A stretch of DNA of 64,000 nucleotides from Ordospora colligata OC4 (Eukaryota > Microsporidia > Ordosporidae), in contig NW_014575406.1 of NCBI RefSeq assembly GCF_000803265.1, positions 1 to 64,000 of the forward strand. Reading direction: 5' to 3'. How positions within the stretch are numbered: the stretch's first letter is position 1; each line of letters opens with the position of its first letter. This document shows, piece after piece, positions 9,861-18,415 of the stretch. A program made the translations under genes and the position numbers. The notes beneath the pieces were generated by a model, which saw only the letters and a program-made list of their open reading frames with translations, ran no database searches and had not been told where the DNA came from.

Positions 9861-11018
9861 TCAATTACAGAAGTAGAAACTCTCCGCATTACTGCTCTTC
9901 ATGTCTACAGATGCATTCTCAAGAGTACTCGTCACAATATCAGACATCTCTGTGTCATCCTCAGAGCTCATATACTCCTCCTTCTTCTGTCTGTATGCTT
10001 CAATCGCTTTCTTCATCACTGTTGTCTTGTCAAGCGCCTTGATTGCATTCCAAAAAGACGTGTTCTCAACATTCAAGAATGCAATCTTCACTGCAAGCTC
10101 ATTGTCTGCATTGTAGCTTTCCCACTTGCTCTTTCCAAACGACTTATCATCAAAGTCATCCATAAACACAGAAAATTTCGACTTGAATTCCTCGTCAATC
10201 TTTTCATAGTTGATGTTATCAATGTTCATCTGGATCTTACATCTCTTAGGAATTCCCCTGTTTATCCACTGGATCGTAACTGTTGACGGTGCTCCAGACA
10301 CATGTCTTCTTTTCTCAATATCATTTGGAAACCGATCCTCCCTTATCACCTTCTTGTTTCTGCTCTGCTTGTTAATCGTCCTGTACGAGTCTACCGCTCT
10401 CTGTATAAGCCCTTTCTTTCCATACAGCAAAACTGGATTCAGCGAAACAAACTGCCATGCAAGTCTATTGCACTCCGTCTCAAATCCCCATCGATTCCCA
10501 GTGTACATTTCGTTCGGAAGATTCGCCCTCGGATACACACAATTGTCTGCCTTGAACTTCTCATTTAGTTTGCCAATGTCAACACTGTCAAGATCAAACC
10601 TCACACAAAACTCATTATCCTCAAGATCTGCCTTCGGCATAGCATCCCTTGCAGACTCACTTACCTTTGTCACATACTTAAAGCACAGTCGCTCTTCTCC
10701 ATCAACAAATCGAACATACGGTGGCGATGCAGGCAGATTCACTATCTTCCTGTTCGACGGTCTTCTGTTCTCGTCATTCTTCTTCTTCTTTCTTTTCTCC
10801 TTCTTCTTTCGTCCATACCTAAGCCTCATCTCCTCTTCGTTCCTATAATGCATCTGCCCATCAGACTGGTACAGATCATCTTCAACAAAGTTGCGCAGCT
10901 TTAATGAATTCGTTTCGTTCTCTTCATATCCACGCTCATAAATTCCATCATCACTTTCGTCCCAAAACTGATACACGGACTCTCCTGCTCCATCATAGTC
11001 TGCTCTCTCTGTTGTCAT
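9861..11018 (-). CDS. Nuclear-type protein with a fungal-looking conserved domain
   Basis: The product has 385 residues. An acidic N-terminus is followed by a strong basic run (KKKEKRKKKK, about residues 71-80) that may be a nuclear localisation signal. Two related blocks then follow. The first (about 130-225) contains VRFDLDSVDIGKLNEKF, YPRANLPNEMYTGNRW and GLIQRAVDSYRTINK. The second (about 255-345) repeats the logic with IQMNIDNINYEKIDEEF, WESYNADNELAVKIAFLN and VMKKAIEAYRQKKEEY, so the protein probably carries a duplicated domain. From memory it resembles an uncharacterised domain of fungal regulatory proteins, which I cannot verify here. A GGGG motif lies just upstream of the ATG. Function unknown. 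Confidence 0.7.
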   Translation of the reverse strand: MTTERADYDGAGESVYQFWDESDDGIYERGYEENETNSLKLRNFVEDDLYQSDGQMHYRNEEEMRLRYGRKKKEKRKKKKNDENRRPSNRKIVNLPASPPYVRFVDGEERLCFKYVTKVSESARDAMPKADLEDNEFCVRFDLDSVDIGKLNEKFKADNCVYPRANLPNEMYTGNRWGFETECNRLAWQFVSLNPVLLYGKKGLIQRAVDSYRTINKQSRNKKVIREDRFPNDIEKRRHVSGAPSTVTIQWINRGIPKRCKIQMNIDNINYEKIDEEFKSKFSVFMDDFDDKSFGKSKWESYNADNELAVKIAFLNVENTSFWNAIKALDKTTVMKKAIEAYRQKKEEYMSSEDDTEMSDIVTSTLENASVDMKSSNAESFYFCN

Positions 11019-11233
11019 CAGACCCCTCTCCTTTCTTCTTTTTATATCTCAGTTCGAGGAGTCAAGGGACGTAAAGGAGCAATTCAATCTCTCATGCAAC
11101 AATATTCATGCATATGCAATTAATGCACAGTCCGATCACACCCATATTTCACATCCGCTTTACACACAAATCATTCATTTAGTTTATGCACTACACCATC
11201 AGAAAAGTAATAATCCATCAGTCTTTAAATGCT

Positions 11234-11563
11234 TTACTTATTCATGCCACTCATCAAACATAATGCATGAATGCCTTTCTTCATCTCACATGCCTTTGCT
11301 AATAAATCAAGATATGTTTGCTCTAAACCATCAATCTCTCTCTGCATCATGTCTATTTTCTTATTGCTCGTTTCTGCCATAAACAGTATCTTTTTCATAT
11401 AGTAATCTTCCATCTCCTCGATGTATGCAGATATTCCATTCTTTATTGCAACTAACACTTTTGCAATGCCGTCTGCATCATCACCTTGATTGCAGTCACT
11501 CATAATCTCGATTATTACGCTTTCAAGCGCAGCTATTTCCTTGCACGAATGCCTTGTCTGCAT
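11234..11563 (-). CDS. Small coiled-coil protein, unknown
   Basis: A 109-residue acidic, helical protein with a probable coiled coil across residues 50-100 (KKIDMMQREIDGLEQTYLDLL). CCC lies 7 nt before the ATG (aagcccttacg), consistent with the local start signal. It is divergent from the Cdc45 gene with under 100 bp between the start codons. No family is recognised. Its size and composition would fit a subunit of a larger coiled-coil complex, but that is a guess. Confidence 0.6.
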   Translation of the reverse strand: MQTRHSCKEIAALESVIIEIMSDCNQGDDADGIAKVLVAIKNGISAYIEEMEDYYMKKILFMAETSNKKIDMMQREIDGLEQTYLDLLAKACEMKKGIHALCLMSGMNK

Positions 11564-11651
11564 CGTAAGGGCTTAATGCACTCGGCAAACCAGGCACTGC
11601 CTCTCGCCATTCAATGCGACTGCCATAAAAAATATCTGTGTCTAAGGGCAT

Positions 11652-13034
11652 ATGCTCTGCACACAAGGCCCTGCTGAGGTTCTGAGCAGACTCAGGTCGT
11701 CCACATCAATAAGAGTTGTTTTGGCTGAAACACCAGCAAGCATCAGCGCTGCAAATATAATCGCATCAATACTACACAGAGAGACAATTCGTTTTGAGAT
11801 CACATTCGGTCATGCACCAGACATTTGTGATAACACAGAAGGCCTCTGCATTGCCATAGGCTTAAGTAATGCCGAATATGCAAATTCCATTGTTCTAAAT
11901 AGCAGAGCAGACTCTACTGTAAGAAGCAGTTTTGAATGCACATGCAGTATTTGCGAGATGTATCCGTGCATTCTTGCATACTCACTTGCGAAAGAGGCAA
12001 ACTGTGTGAGTAAAGAGGCAATATGGCCAATGGCTGTCTGCTTTGAATTCTACAGGATTTTTACAAAGACAAACCTTATGCATGAAGAACATGCATTTGA
12101 AAAAGAAAATAAACAAGAGAACAACAATCCTGAACGTATCACAAAAAGAGGTAAAAGCAAAAATTTAACAGAAAGCATTAAGAACAACTCACAAGAAATA
12201 ATTTGCAATGAATGTTTGTCTTTACATGCAGATCTTGTTATTGAGGCCGAAAAAAAAAGATTGTCTACAGAGCTAGATGGAATACACTACGTAACAAGAC
12301 CAAACATTTTGCTTCTGAATTCCACAAGTATTTTCTGCGCACTCTTAAACGATGCTTCATTTATTCTAGACAACAAGATTTATCACAAGGATAAGAAAGC
12401 TGAATTTGCAAGAATTCATGAGTACTTGGCAAGAAAAGGAATATCGAATGAGATTGCACATGAAAAATACACGAACCTGAGTTATGAAACAAAGAAGCTG
12501 GTTAGCATTAACTTTCCAGAGAGAATGTGTTTTATCCGTAAAATTGGCCATAACACTGAAATATCGCCCATTGAGAGTTTCTTTCTTGTTTGTTATCACC
12601 TGCTTAAGGGATCGAAGATAGAAGCGTTCTTGAGTATGTCGCGCACGAATGACTTACAGATGGAAGAGAGTGCAGCGCTTCATCACAAGCTTGTTTCTAT
12701 GTATCGCGAATGCATTGCAAATGCAAAGAGGATTGGGAAAGTGTTTATTTTCAGGATCCATGTCCCAAGGATTCTGAGCAGCACATCAATTGAGATACTT
12801 CTCCACATATACAGATATTATTTTGAAATGTTTGTGGCGAAGAGGCACAGAGATGCAAATGGAATGATTGTTATGATGGAAGGCTGCATTGAAGGAAAGG
12901 TTGCTATTTACACTGATATCTATGCAATAATGAATAGATGGAAGCATGCTGGCCAGACAACAAGATATTTTGCAATAGACAGAAACGAGGTATCTAAGCT
13001 GGTTGATAGTTTGAAAGTTGATGCTGTGTATTGA
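11652..13034 (+). CDS. CDC45: Cdc45-like replication initiation protein
   Basis: The product has 460 residues. Cdc45 is the DHH-fold subunit of the CMG replicative helicase. The N-terminus (SIRVVLAETPASISAANII) matches the position of the VDALCACKIL segment of Cdc45. The middle block, ILDNKIYHKDKKAEFARIHEYLARKGIS followed by YTNLSYETKKL, resembles the characteristic Cdc45 segment 'KLWS..G.KRLQEFLADMGLPL..VKQKF'. The C-terminus (LHHKLVSMYRECIANAKR...) also fits. The acidic central loop of other Cdc45 proteins is shortened here to a Lys/Asn-rich linker (about 150-190). GGG lies 4 nt before the ATG. It is shorter than human CDC45 (566 aa). The call rests on pattern recognition of several blocks, not on an alignment score. 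Confidence 0.65.
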   Translation: MLCTQGPAEVLSRLRSSTSIRVVLAETPASISAANIIASILHRETIRFEITFGHAPDICDNTEGLCIAIGLSNAEYANSIVLNSRADSTVRSSFECTCSICEMYPCILAYSLAKEANCVSKEAIWPMAVCFEFYRIFTKTNLMHEEHAFEKENKQENNNPERITKRGKSKNLTESIKNNSQEIICNECLSLHADLVIEAEKKRLSTELDGIHYVTRPNILLLNSTSIFCALLNDASFILDNKIYHKDKKAEFARIHEYLARKGISNEIAHEKYTNLSYETKKLVSINFPERMCFIRKIGHNTEISPIESFFLVCYHLLKGSKIEAFLSMSRTNDLQMEESAALHHKLVSMYRECIANAKRIGKVFIFRIHVPRILSSTSIEILLHIYRYYFEMFVAKRHRDANGMIVMMEGCIEGKVAIYTDIYAIMNRWKHAGQTTRYFAIDRNEVSKLVDSLKVDAVY

Positions 13035-13319
13035 GTTACTGAGTGTTGTTGAGTTACTTGGATATTGAGTGTTAAGAGCTGTGTAATAAATATAATAATG
13101 CCATTCTATGTGAATTTATACGTTATTGTGATTCAATGAAGTGAGTTTATGCATTGTTCATGTGATATGTTATTTATTGTTCATGTGATTACTTTGTTAT
13201 TCATCTATCATTAAGTATGATTATGGTGGAATGGATTTACTGTTATTTATGCATCTACTGTTCTGTTATGCATAGGATCGATGAATTGCATAGAAAAAGC
13301 AATGCAGCATAGGGGCCCA

Positions 13320-13790
13320 ATGCGAATTGAGAAGTGTTGGTTCTGCTCGTCAAGCATATATCAGGGGCATGGAAGTGTGTATGTGAGGAACGACTCGAAG
13401 GTGTTTCGTTTCTGTAGGTCGAAGTGCAGGAAACTATTTGAGAGGCGAGTGAATCCGAGGAAGGTGAGGTGGACGAAGATCTCAAGGAAGGTGATGTGTA
13501 AGGAGTTGTGCAACGACCGTGTGCTTGAGTTTGAGCACAGACCTGCAGAGCTGAGAATATATGATCGTGAAGGACTGGAGAAGACACTGGCGGCAATGCC
13601 GAAGATAGCAGCAGTGAGGAAGCGCAGAGAGGACTACTTTATCAAGGACAGGATACTGAGTGGACAGGAGGTAAACAAACAGAGCGATCTGGAGTATATT
13701 GAGAGGCACAAGCAGCTACTGTGTGAAGAGACAGATGGCGAAAGAGAAGCATTCAGTAATGTGAAGAAGAAGGCGGCACAGATGAACTAA
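13320..13790 (+). CDS. RLP24: Ribosome biogenesis protein RLP24
   Basis: The product has 156 residues. RLP24 is a placeholder on pre-60S particles that is later exchanged for ribosomal protein eL24. The zinc-ribbon-like N-terminus MRIEKCWFCSSSIYQGHG is followed by VYVRNDSKVFRFCRSKC and NPRKVRWTK, all hallmark blocks of the family. Four zinc-binding cysteines are present (CxxC and CxxxC). The extended C-terminal helix distinguishes RLP24 from eL24 itself. The start at 13320 directly follows GGGGCCC. An upstream in-frame ATG at 13281 would add 13 residues unlike the family. Confidence 0.92.
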   Translation: MRIEKCWFCSSSIYQGHGSVYVRNDSKVFRFCRSKCRKLFERRVNPRKVRWTKISRKVMCKELCNDRVLEFEHRPAELRIYDREGLEKTLAAMPKIAAVRKRREDYFIKDRILSGQEVNKQSDLEYIERHKQLLCEETDGEREAFSNVKKKAAQMN

Positions 13791-14138
13791 CAGTAGAATG
13801 TGGAGGAGTGTGTGAATGAGGTTATGAAGTAGATGTGGTAGTTGGCAAATGGAGGAGGTTATGAAAGAAAATATGAAGAACAAAGGATAATAGCATTGAT
13901 TAAAGTGGTAAAGAGAGCATAAGTAGAGCATGATGTGATAATACAAGAAGTATTTGATAATTCATGATAATTGTTGATGCGTGATAATTATTCATCATGA
14001 ATATAATGATCAGAGTGAATGACCGAGTATCAGTGAGTAACGATGAAATATCGAATAGACATTCAACATGCTGTTAAAAGAGAAGTGGCATTAAAGCCAT
14101 AGCAAGTTAATTATCATTAAATAAAGGCATTTCTTTTA
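13791..14138. other. Intergenic gap, no gene seen
   Basis: This 348 bp stretch lies between the convergent RLP24 and uL6 genes. It is purine-rich on the + strand (repeated gaagtag and ggagg words) and then becomes AT-rich with several copies of gataatt/catgataat near 13935-14000. I see no coding frame, tRNA or recognisable small RNA. Confidence 0.5.
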
Positions 14139-14690
14139 TTAAGCCATAACGCCTTTTTCGACCACGAATATCCCGTCAAGGAAGATTCTGCTGTCTCTGT
14201 TCTTTGCCTTGCAGAGATTTGTGATCGTGCCAGCACTCTGGGAGACATCAGAAAGCGACGGGCCCTCAATCACAAGCGTGTCCTTTGCAGTCCCAAGCTT
14301 AACCTTTGCAACCCCTCGCATTATGAACTTCTTGACGTTCTTTTCTCCAAGAAAATTCTTCACAAGGAGCACTTTTCCATTCTCCTGCACCTCAAAATTG
14401 ATAGAAAAGTGGTTGTACACTGCCTTCATCGTAAATGCAAATCCAACTGTGACTGCCTTGATGCAGTTCCTCAGCAATGACTCTGCAGTTGTTGCAAATG
14501 CAGCAGCCTTCCTGTTTGCATTCCAGAGCCTGATTCTAATGCATCCCTCATAGATATCGAATGTAAGCATGTGTCGAGTGCAATCCTCTTCCAATACTCC
14601 TTTTGGGCCTTGGAATGTAAACACCTTCCCCTTCTGCTGAACAATACAGTTTTCTGGAATCTTCACCATCTTTGTGACAAGAATTCTCAT
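14139..14690 (-). CDS. RPL9: 60S ribosomal protein L9 (uL6)
   Basis: The product has 183 residues. This is the uL6 protein of the large subunit, near the sarcin-ricin loop. VKIPENCIVQQKGKVFTFQGPKG matches the family N-terminal strand pattern. FTMKAVYNHFSINFEVQENG, VKNFLGEK and the C-terminal SRIFLDGIFVVEKG are diagnostic. CCCC directly precedes the ATG (tatccccgATG). Length is close to human RPL9 (192). The downstream convergent neighbour is RLP24. Confidence 0.95.
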   Translation of the reverse strand: MRILVTKMVKIPENCIVQQKGKVFTFQGPKGVLEEDCTRHMLTFDIYEGCIRIRLWNANRKAAAFATTAESLLRNCIKAVTVGFAFTMKAVYNHFSINFEVQENGKVLLVKNFLGEKNVKKFIMRGVAKVKLGTAKDTLVIEGPSLSDVSQSAGTITNLCKAKNRDSRIFLDGIFVVEKGVMA

Positions 14691-14923
14691 CGGGGATAAT
14701 TTTTTCAGGCCATATTAAGCTGTGCATCTCAAAAGCATAAGCATAATATATGTGCATTATAAATGTATAACAAGCAAGTTTATACACATATAAAAGAATG
14801 GTGATACACAATAACACTGATGAACATGTATTATATGATACATGAGATGTACTATGCACCTAGAGTTAGTTAAATTTCAGTAATCAATCACAGGACAATT
14901 TGACTTACCCTGACAGCTCTGAC

Positions 14924-15610
14924 ATGGAACTGAACACAAACAATAAGAACACAAAGATATGGCTTGCAAAGCTCCCACTGATTCTTGCAGAACGGATCTT
15001 AAACAACAGCGAAGAGATATCGATAGGAGAGCTTGATATATCCAAGGCAACACAGACAGAAGCTGCAGTGCTAAACCTCCGGCTTTCCAAGGAGTTTTGC
15101 TCAGGAGGTTTTCCATCTTCGTTTGAAGTGAAGATCAAACCTAAGGAAAACAACATGTATGTTGTAAAGACATGCGAGAATAATGCAGATGTTGAAGGTA
15201 TGATCAACAACGAGTGCTACATAACACCAGTAATCAGTACGGAATACCTGGAATATAAGAAGCAGACGGGATTTTTGAGCGATACAAAGAAAGGCGATAC
15301 CCAGGTGATCGATTATCTTAGGGAAGGAAAGAGAGGAGAGAAGTTTGGAAGCCTAAGAGAGTTGGAGTATCTTGCAAAGAAGAGGAAGAAGATGTTGATG
15401 GATAAGAAGCGAGAAAGACTTGGGAAGAGCGAGGTGATTGATTTGGTATTCAAGGCGTTTGAGAAGTACTCATCATGGACAGTGAAGGATCTAGCCGACT
15501 TTTGCGGACAACCTGTTGCATTTATCCAGGAGATTGTTTCTGATATCTGTGTGCTGAACAAGAAGGACTTGAAGAACATGTATGAGCTGCGCCCTGAGTA
15601 TAAACAGTAG
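14924..15610 (+). CDS. TFG2: TFIIF beta subunit (Tfg2/RAP30)
   Basis: The product has 228 residues. It is the small subunit of RNA polymerase II general factor TFIIF. The N-terminus (TKIWLAKLPLILAERI) matches the start of the RAP30 dimerisation domain. The C-terminal winged helix is clear in SEVIDLVFKAFEKYSSWTVKDLADFCGQPVAFIQEIVSDI and ends in ELRPEYKQ, close to the family signature WELKPEY. The start at 14924 follows CCC by 16 nt; an upstream TTG is not needed. Only 31 bp separate its stop from the start of rpS17. Confidence 0.88.
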   Translation: MELNTNNKNTKIWLAKLPLILAERILNNSEEISIGELDISKATQTEAAVLNLRLSKEFCSGGFPSSFEVKIKPKENNMYVVKTCENNADVEGMINNECYITPVISTEYLEYKKQTGFLSDTKKGDTQVIDYLREGKRGEKFGSLRELEYLAKKRKKMLMDKKRERLGKSEVIDLVFKAFEKYSSWTVKDLADFCGQPVAFIQEIVSDICVLNKKDLKNMYELRPEYKQ

Positions 15611-15641
15611 AATATGAACTGCAATTTTTTTCACCCCAAGA

Positions 15642-16028
15642 ATGGTAAGTGAGGTATTTTAATTCTAGGGTTGTGTCAGGAACAAAGTAGTAAAGAGAGC
15701 AGCGAAGACGATTGCAGAGAAGTATTTTGAAAGACTTGACAACACTTTTGACCACAATGTGCTTGTTGTGCAGGAGGTTGCAGTGGTGAAGTCGAAGAAA
15801 TTGAAGAATGAAATTGCAGGGTATTTGACATCGATATACAGGAGGATATTGAAGGGGATGTATCCGAAGGTGTATGTGAAGAGCCACGAGCTTGAGAGGG
15901 AGAGGAAAGAGAGCGTAGTTCCGAAGGTGTCTATTCTTGATGCGGATTGCATGGAGGTTGATGAGACAACCATGGACATGTTGAGGAAGTGTGGATATGG
16001 AGGAAATTTTAAGGTGCGCAATGCATAA
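15642..16028 (+). CDS. RPS17: 40S ribosomal protein S17 (eS17), spliced, 24-nt intron
   Basis: Exon 1 is the ATG alone (15642-15644). An intron at 15645-15668 runs from gtaagt to ttctag. Exon 2 starts at 15669 and reads GCVRNKVVKRAAKTIAEKYF, which restores the conserved N-terminus MGRVR-K-VK of eS17. Without splicing the reading frame is closed. The rest matches the family: IPSKKLRNKIAGY is represented by VKSKKLKNEIAGY, then RRILKGMYPK and VPKVSILD. The spliced protein is 120 residues. CCCC at 15634-15637 sits 4 nt before the ATG. An intron right after the start codon is the classic placement in microsporidian ribosomal protein genes. Confidence 0.94.
15645..15668 (+). other. Spliceosomal intron of rpS17, 24 nt
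   Basis: It begins with the canonical GTAAGT and ends with TTTTAATTCTAG, so the probable branch-point A (in TTAAT) lies only a few nt from the 3' AG. Removal joins ATG to GGT TGT GTC AGG and yields the expected eS17 N-terminus. Confidence 0.92.
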
Positions 16029-16340
16029 TGAATGCAAGCTAGAATAAACTATTCTATGATTTTACTGATGTTGATTTTATATTGATAAGGAATTGCTGTA
16101 TATGCGTAGAGCACTCCTAATGCAAGACGAGGCTATCTGAAGTGTCAATTAATGCACATGTTGCAATAGATGTGATGAATGATACGATTGCTGTGTGGGT
16201 TGAGATAGTGTTGGAACAATAAGAATGAACAATGCATTTATATATGATAGTTTTCATTTTTATATATTGCATGATAGTTTTGTATTTGAAGTTTATTTCT
16301 GGGCAAATGTGATGGCAAATAGGTTATGCACAAAGCCCTG
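16029..16340. other. Intergenic gap, no gene seen
   Basis: This 312 bp stretch lies between the co-oriented rpS17 and SEC11 genes. It contains an imperfect direct repeat (tatatgatagttttcattt / tgcatgatagttttgtattt, near 16236 and 16268). No frame with homology and no RNA gene is recognised. Confidence 0.5.
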
Positions 16341-16871
16341 ATGCTCGAATGTTTTGTTTCACAGAAGGACCTGCAGCAGCTGAAGAGAATGGGAATCAGG
16401 CAAATGTTGATACAGTTTGTGAATGCTGCGTATTCAATAAGTGGCACGTACATGATATGGAAGTTGATTTCTGTGCTATTAAATAATGATAGTCCAATAG
16501 TTGTTGTACTGAGTGAAAGTATGGCGCCTGGATTTGAAAGAGGAGACATTCTCTGGCTTGCAGAAAGGAAGTTTGGTGTTGGAGACATGGCAGTGTTCAA
16601 ATTCAACAATGAGGACATTCCGTGTGTCCATCGATGCATCAAGCAATTCGGCGAAAGATATCTTACAAAGGGAGACAACAACATGAGTGATGATGTTTCT
16701 CTGTATCCAAGAGGACGGAATTACCTGAGGCCCGATGAAATCAAGAGTATTGTTGTTGGATATGTTCCTTACTTTGGATGGCTGAACCTGTGGATTACCC
16801 GTATTCCAGGTGTAAAGGCATTGGCATTTTTGATTCTTTCACTGCCTGTCTTATTAATACGTGAGGAGTGA
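16341..16871 (+). CDS. SEC11: Signal peptidase complex catalytic subunit SEC11
   Basis: The product has 176 residues. This ER membrane serine protease removes signal peptides. A membrane segment near residues 30-50 is followed by the catalytic Ser in VVLSESMAPGFERGDIL, the catalytic His in PCVHRCI, and the aspartate region TKGDNNMSDD. A second hydrophobic stretch is at the C-terminus (LAFLILSLPVLLI). The start at 16341 directly follows GCCCTG; an ATG 15 nt upstream overlaps that motif and is less likely. Length matches yeast Sec11 (167). Confidence 0.94.
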   Translation: MLECFVSQKDLQQLKRMGIRQMLIQFVNAAYSISGTYMIWKLISVLLNNDSPIVVVLSESMAPGFERGDILWLAERKFGVGDMAVFKFNNEDIPCVHRCIKQFGERYLTKGDNNMSDDVSLYPRGRNYLRPDEIKSIVVGYVPYFGWLNLWITRIPGVKALAFLILSLPVLLIREE

Positions 16872-17052
16872 GCTATGCAATAAATCAGTGTGGAGATTAA
16901 TGTATGTTTTGAGAATAATGCAACTCAAGTCAATACAGCAAATCAGTATATAAAATAATTGTACTGAGTATTTACTGCTGCATTCGTCGACTTGCGAGTG
17001 AATGGCACATGCTTGTGGAAACTTTCAGGTATTAAAGAAGCATTTTATTTCT

Positions 17053-17676
17053 TCAGTCATTCTCAGGCTGCTGCTTCAAGGATGCACTGCCTCCCCATGT
17101 CTTCATGTGTTTCTCGTACTGATTGAAGAAGATTGCATTCGACATGGTTATAACATCATTGAATGTTTTACTGTCCTCATCACGCACTCCGCATAGACAT
17201 ACGCACGATGAAGTCTTCATATTCACAAACTTTCCAAGAATCACTGAGTTCTCAACTATTGCATATGGAATACCCATCTTTTTGCAAAGTGTTGGAAGGA
17301 ACAAAACAACCTCAATAGGATCAACAGACGCAGATATAAGAACAAACTTTGCAGTATTAGTCTCGATGAGATCAGTGACGTGCTTCAACCCAAACTTCAC
17401 AAGGATTGGCTTTGGCCCTCCCCTTGGATTCTCTGACTCCAGCCTTATCTTCTTCTCAGCCCTGTTCTCAGGCCTGTACTTCATAAACAGGTCAACTACC
17501 TTCTTTGTGTCGTGCTCAGACAAAAACGTCTTGAACTGGTTGATTGCCGGTGGAATCCTGATTGCATTTGCGAGCTTGTTTATCTTCTTCTTTATAAGAA
17601 TCTCTTTCTCAATCATCTCCTGCTCTGTCAGTTTGGCTTTCTCAACTGGTATTATTGTAGGCTTTCCAAGGACCAT
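17053..17676 (-). CDS. RPL8: 60S ribosomal protein L7a/L8 (eL8)
   Basis: The product has 207 residues. eL8 belongs to the L7Ae RNA-binding superfamily, which recognises kink-turns. RIPPAINQF and the L7Ae core (KPILVKFGLKHVTDLIETN, LISASVDPIEVVLFLPTLCKKMGIPYAIV) are clear. The frame is open 50 codons further upstream, but the conserved N-terminus begins at MVLGKP, and CCC lies 5 nt before that ATG. The N-terminal extension of other eL8 proteins is shortened. Confidence 0.93.
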   Translation of the reverse strand: MVLGKPTIIPVEKAKLTEQEMIEKEILIKKKINKLANAIRIPPAINQFKTFLSEHDTKKVVDLFMKYRPENRAEKKIRLESENPRGGPKPILVKFGLKHVTDLIETNTAKFVLISASVDPIEVVLFLPTLCKKMGIPYAIVENSVILGKFVNMKTSSCVCLCGVRDEDSKTFNDVITMSNAIFFNQYEKHMKTWGGSASLKQQPEND

Positions 17677-18223
<547 letters not shown>

Positions 18224-18415
18224 ATGTGTTTAGTTTTTGAGAAGTTTTATGTTTATTTGTATAATAGAGTAGATTCATTTGATCAGTGAATGTGATGTGA
18301 TTAAATTGGCTAGACCATGTGCTTATAGAATGTGTTTGTGAAAGACATGCTGTATTGATTAATGCGATTATGCTATTTCAAAATACACAAAGCATGATCC
18401 CCGAGATCAAAAGCA

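Noticed and set aside
10210..10848. 212-codon open frame on the + strand
   Set aside because: It lies fully antisense to the well-supported gene at 9861-11018 and reads as Ser/Phe/Leu-rich shadow sequence with no start motif.
15522..16037. 171-codon open frame on the - strand
   Set aside because: It is antisense to the end of TFIIF-beta and to rpS17, including its intron.
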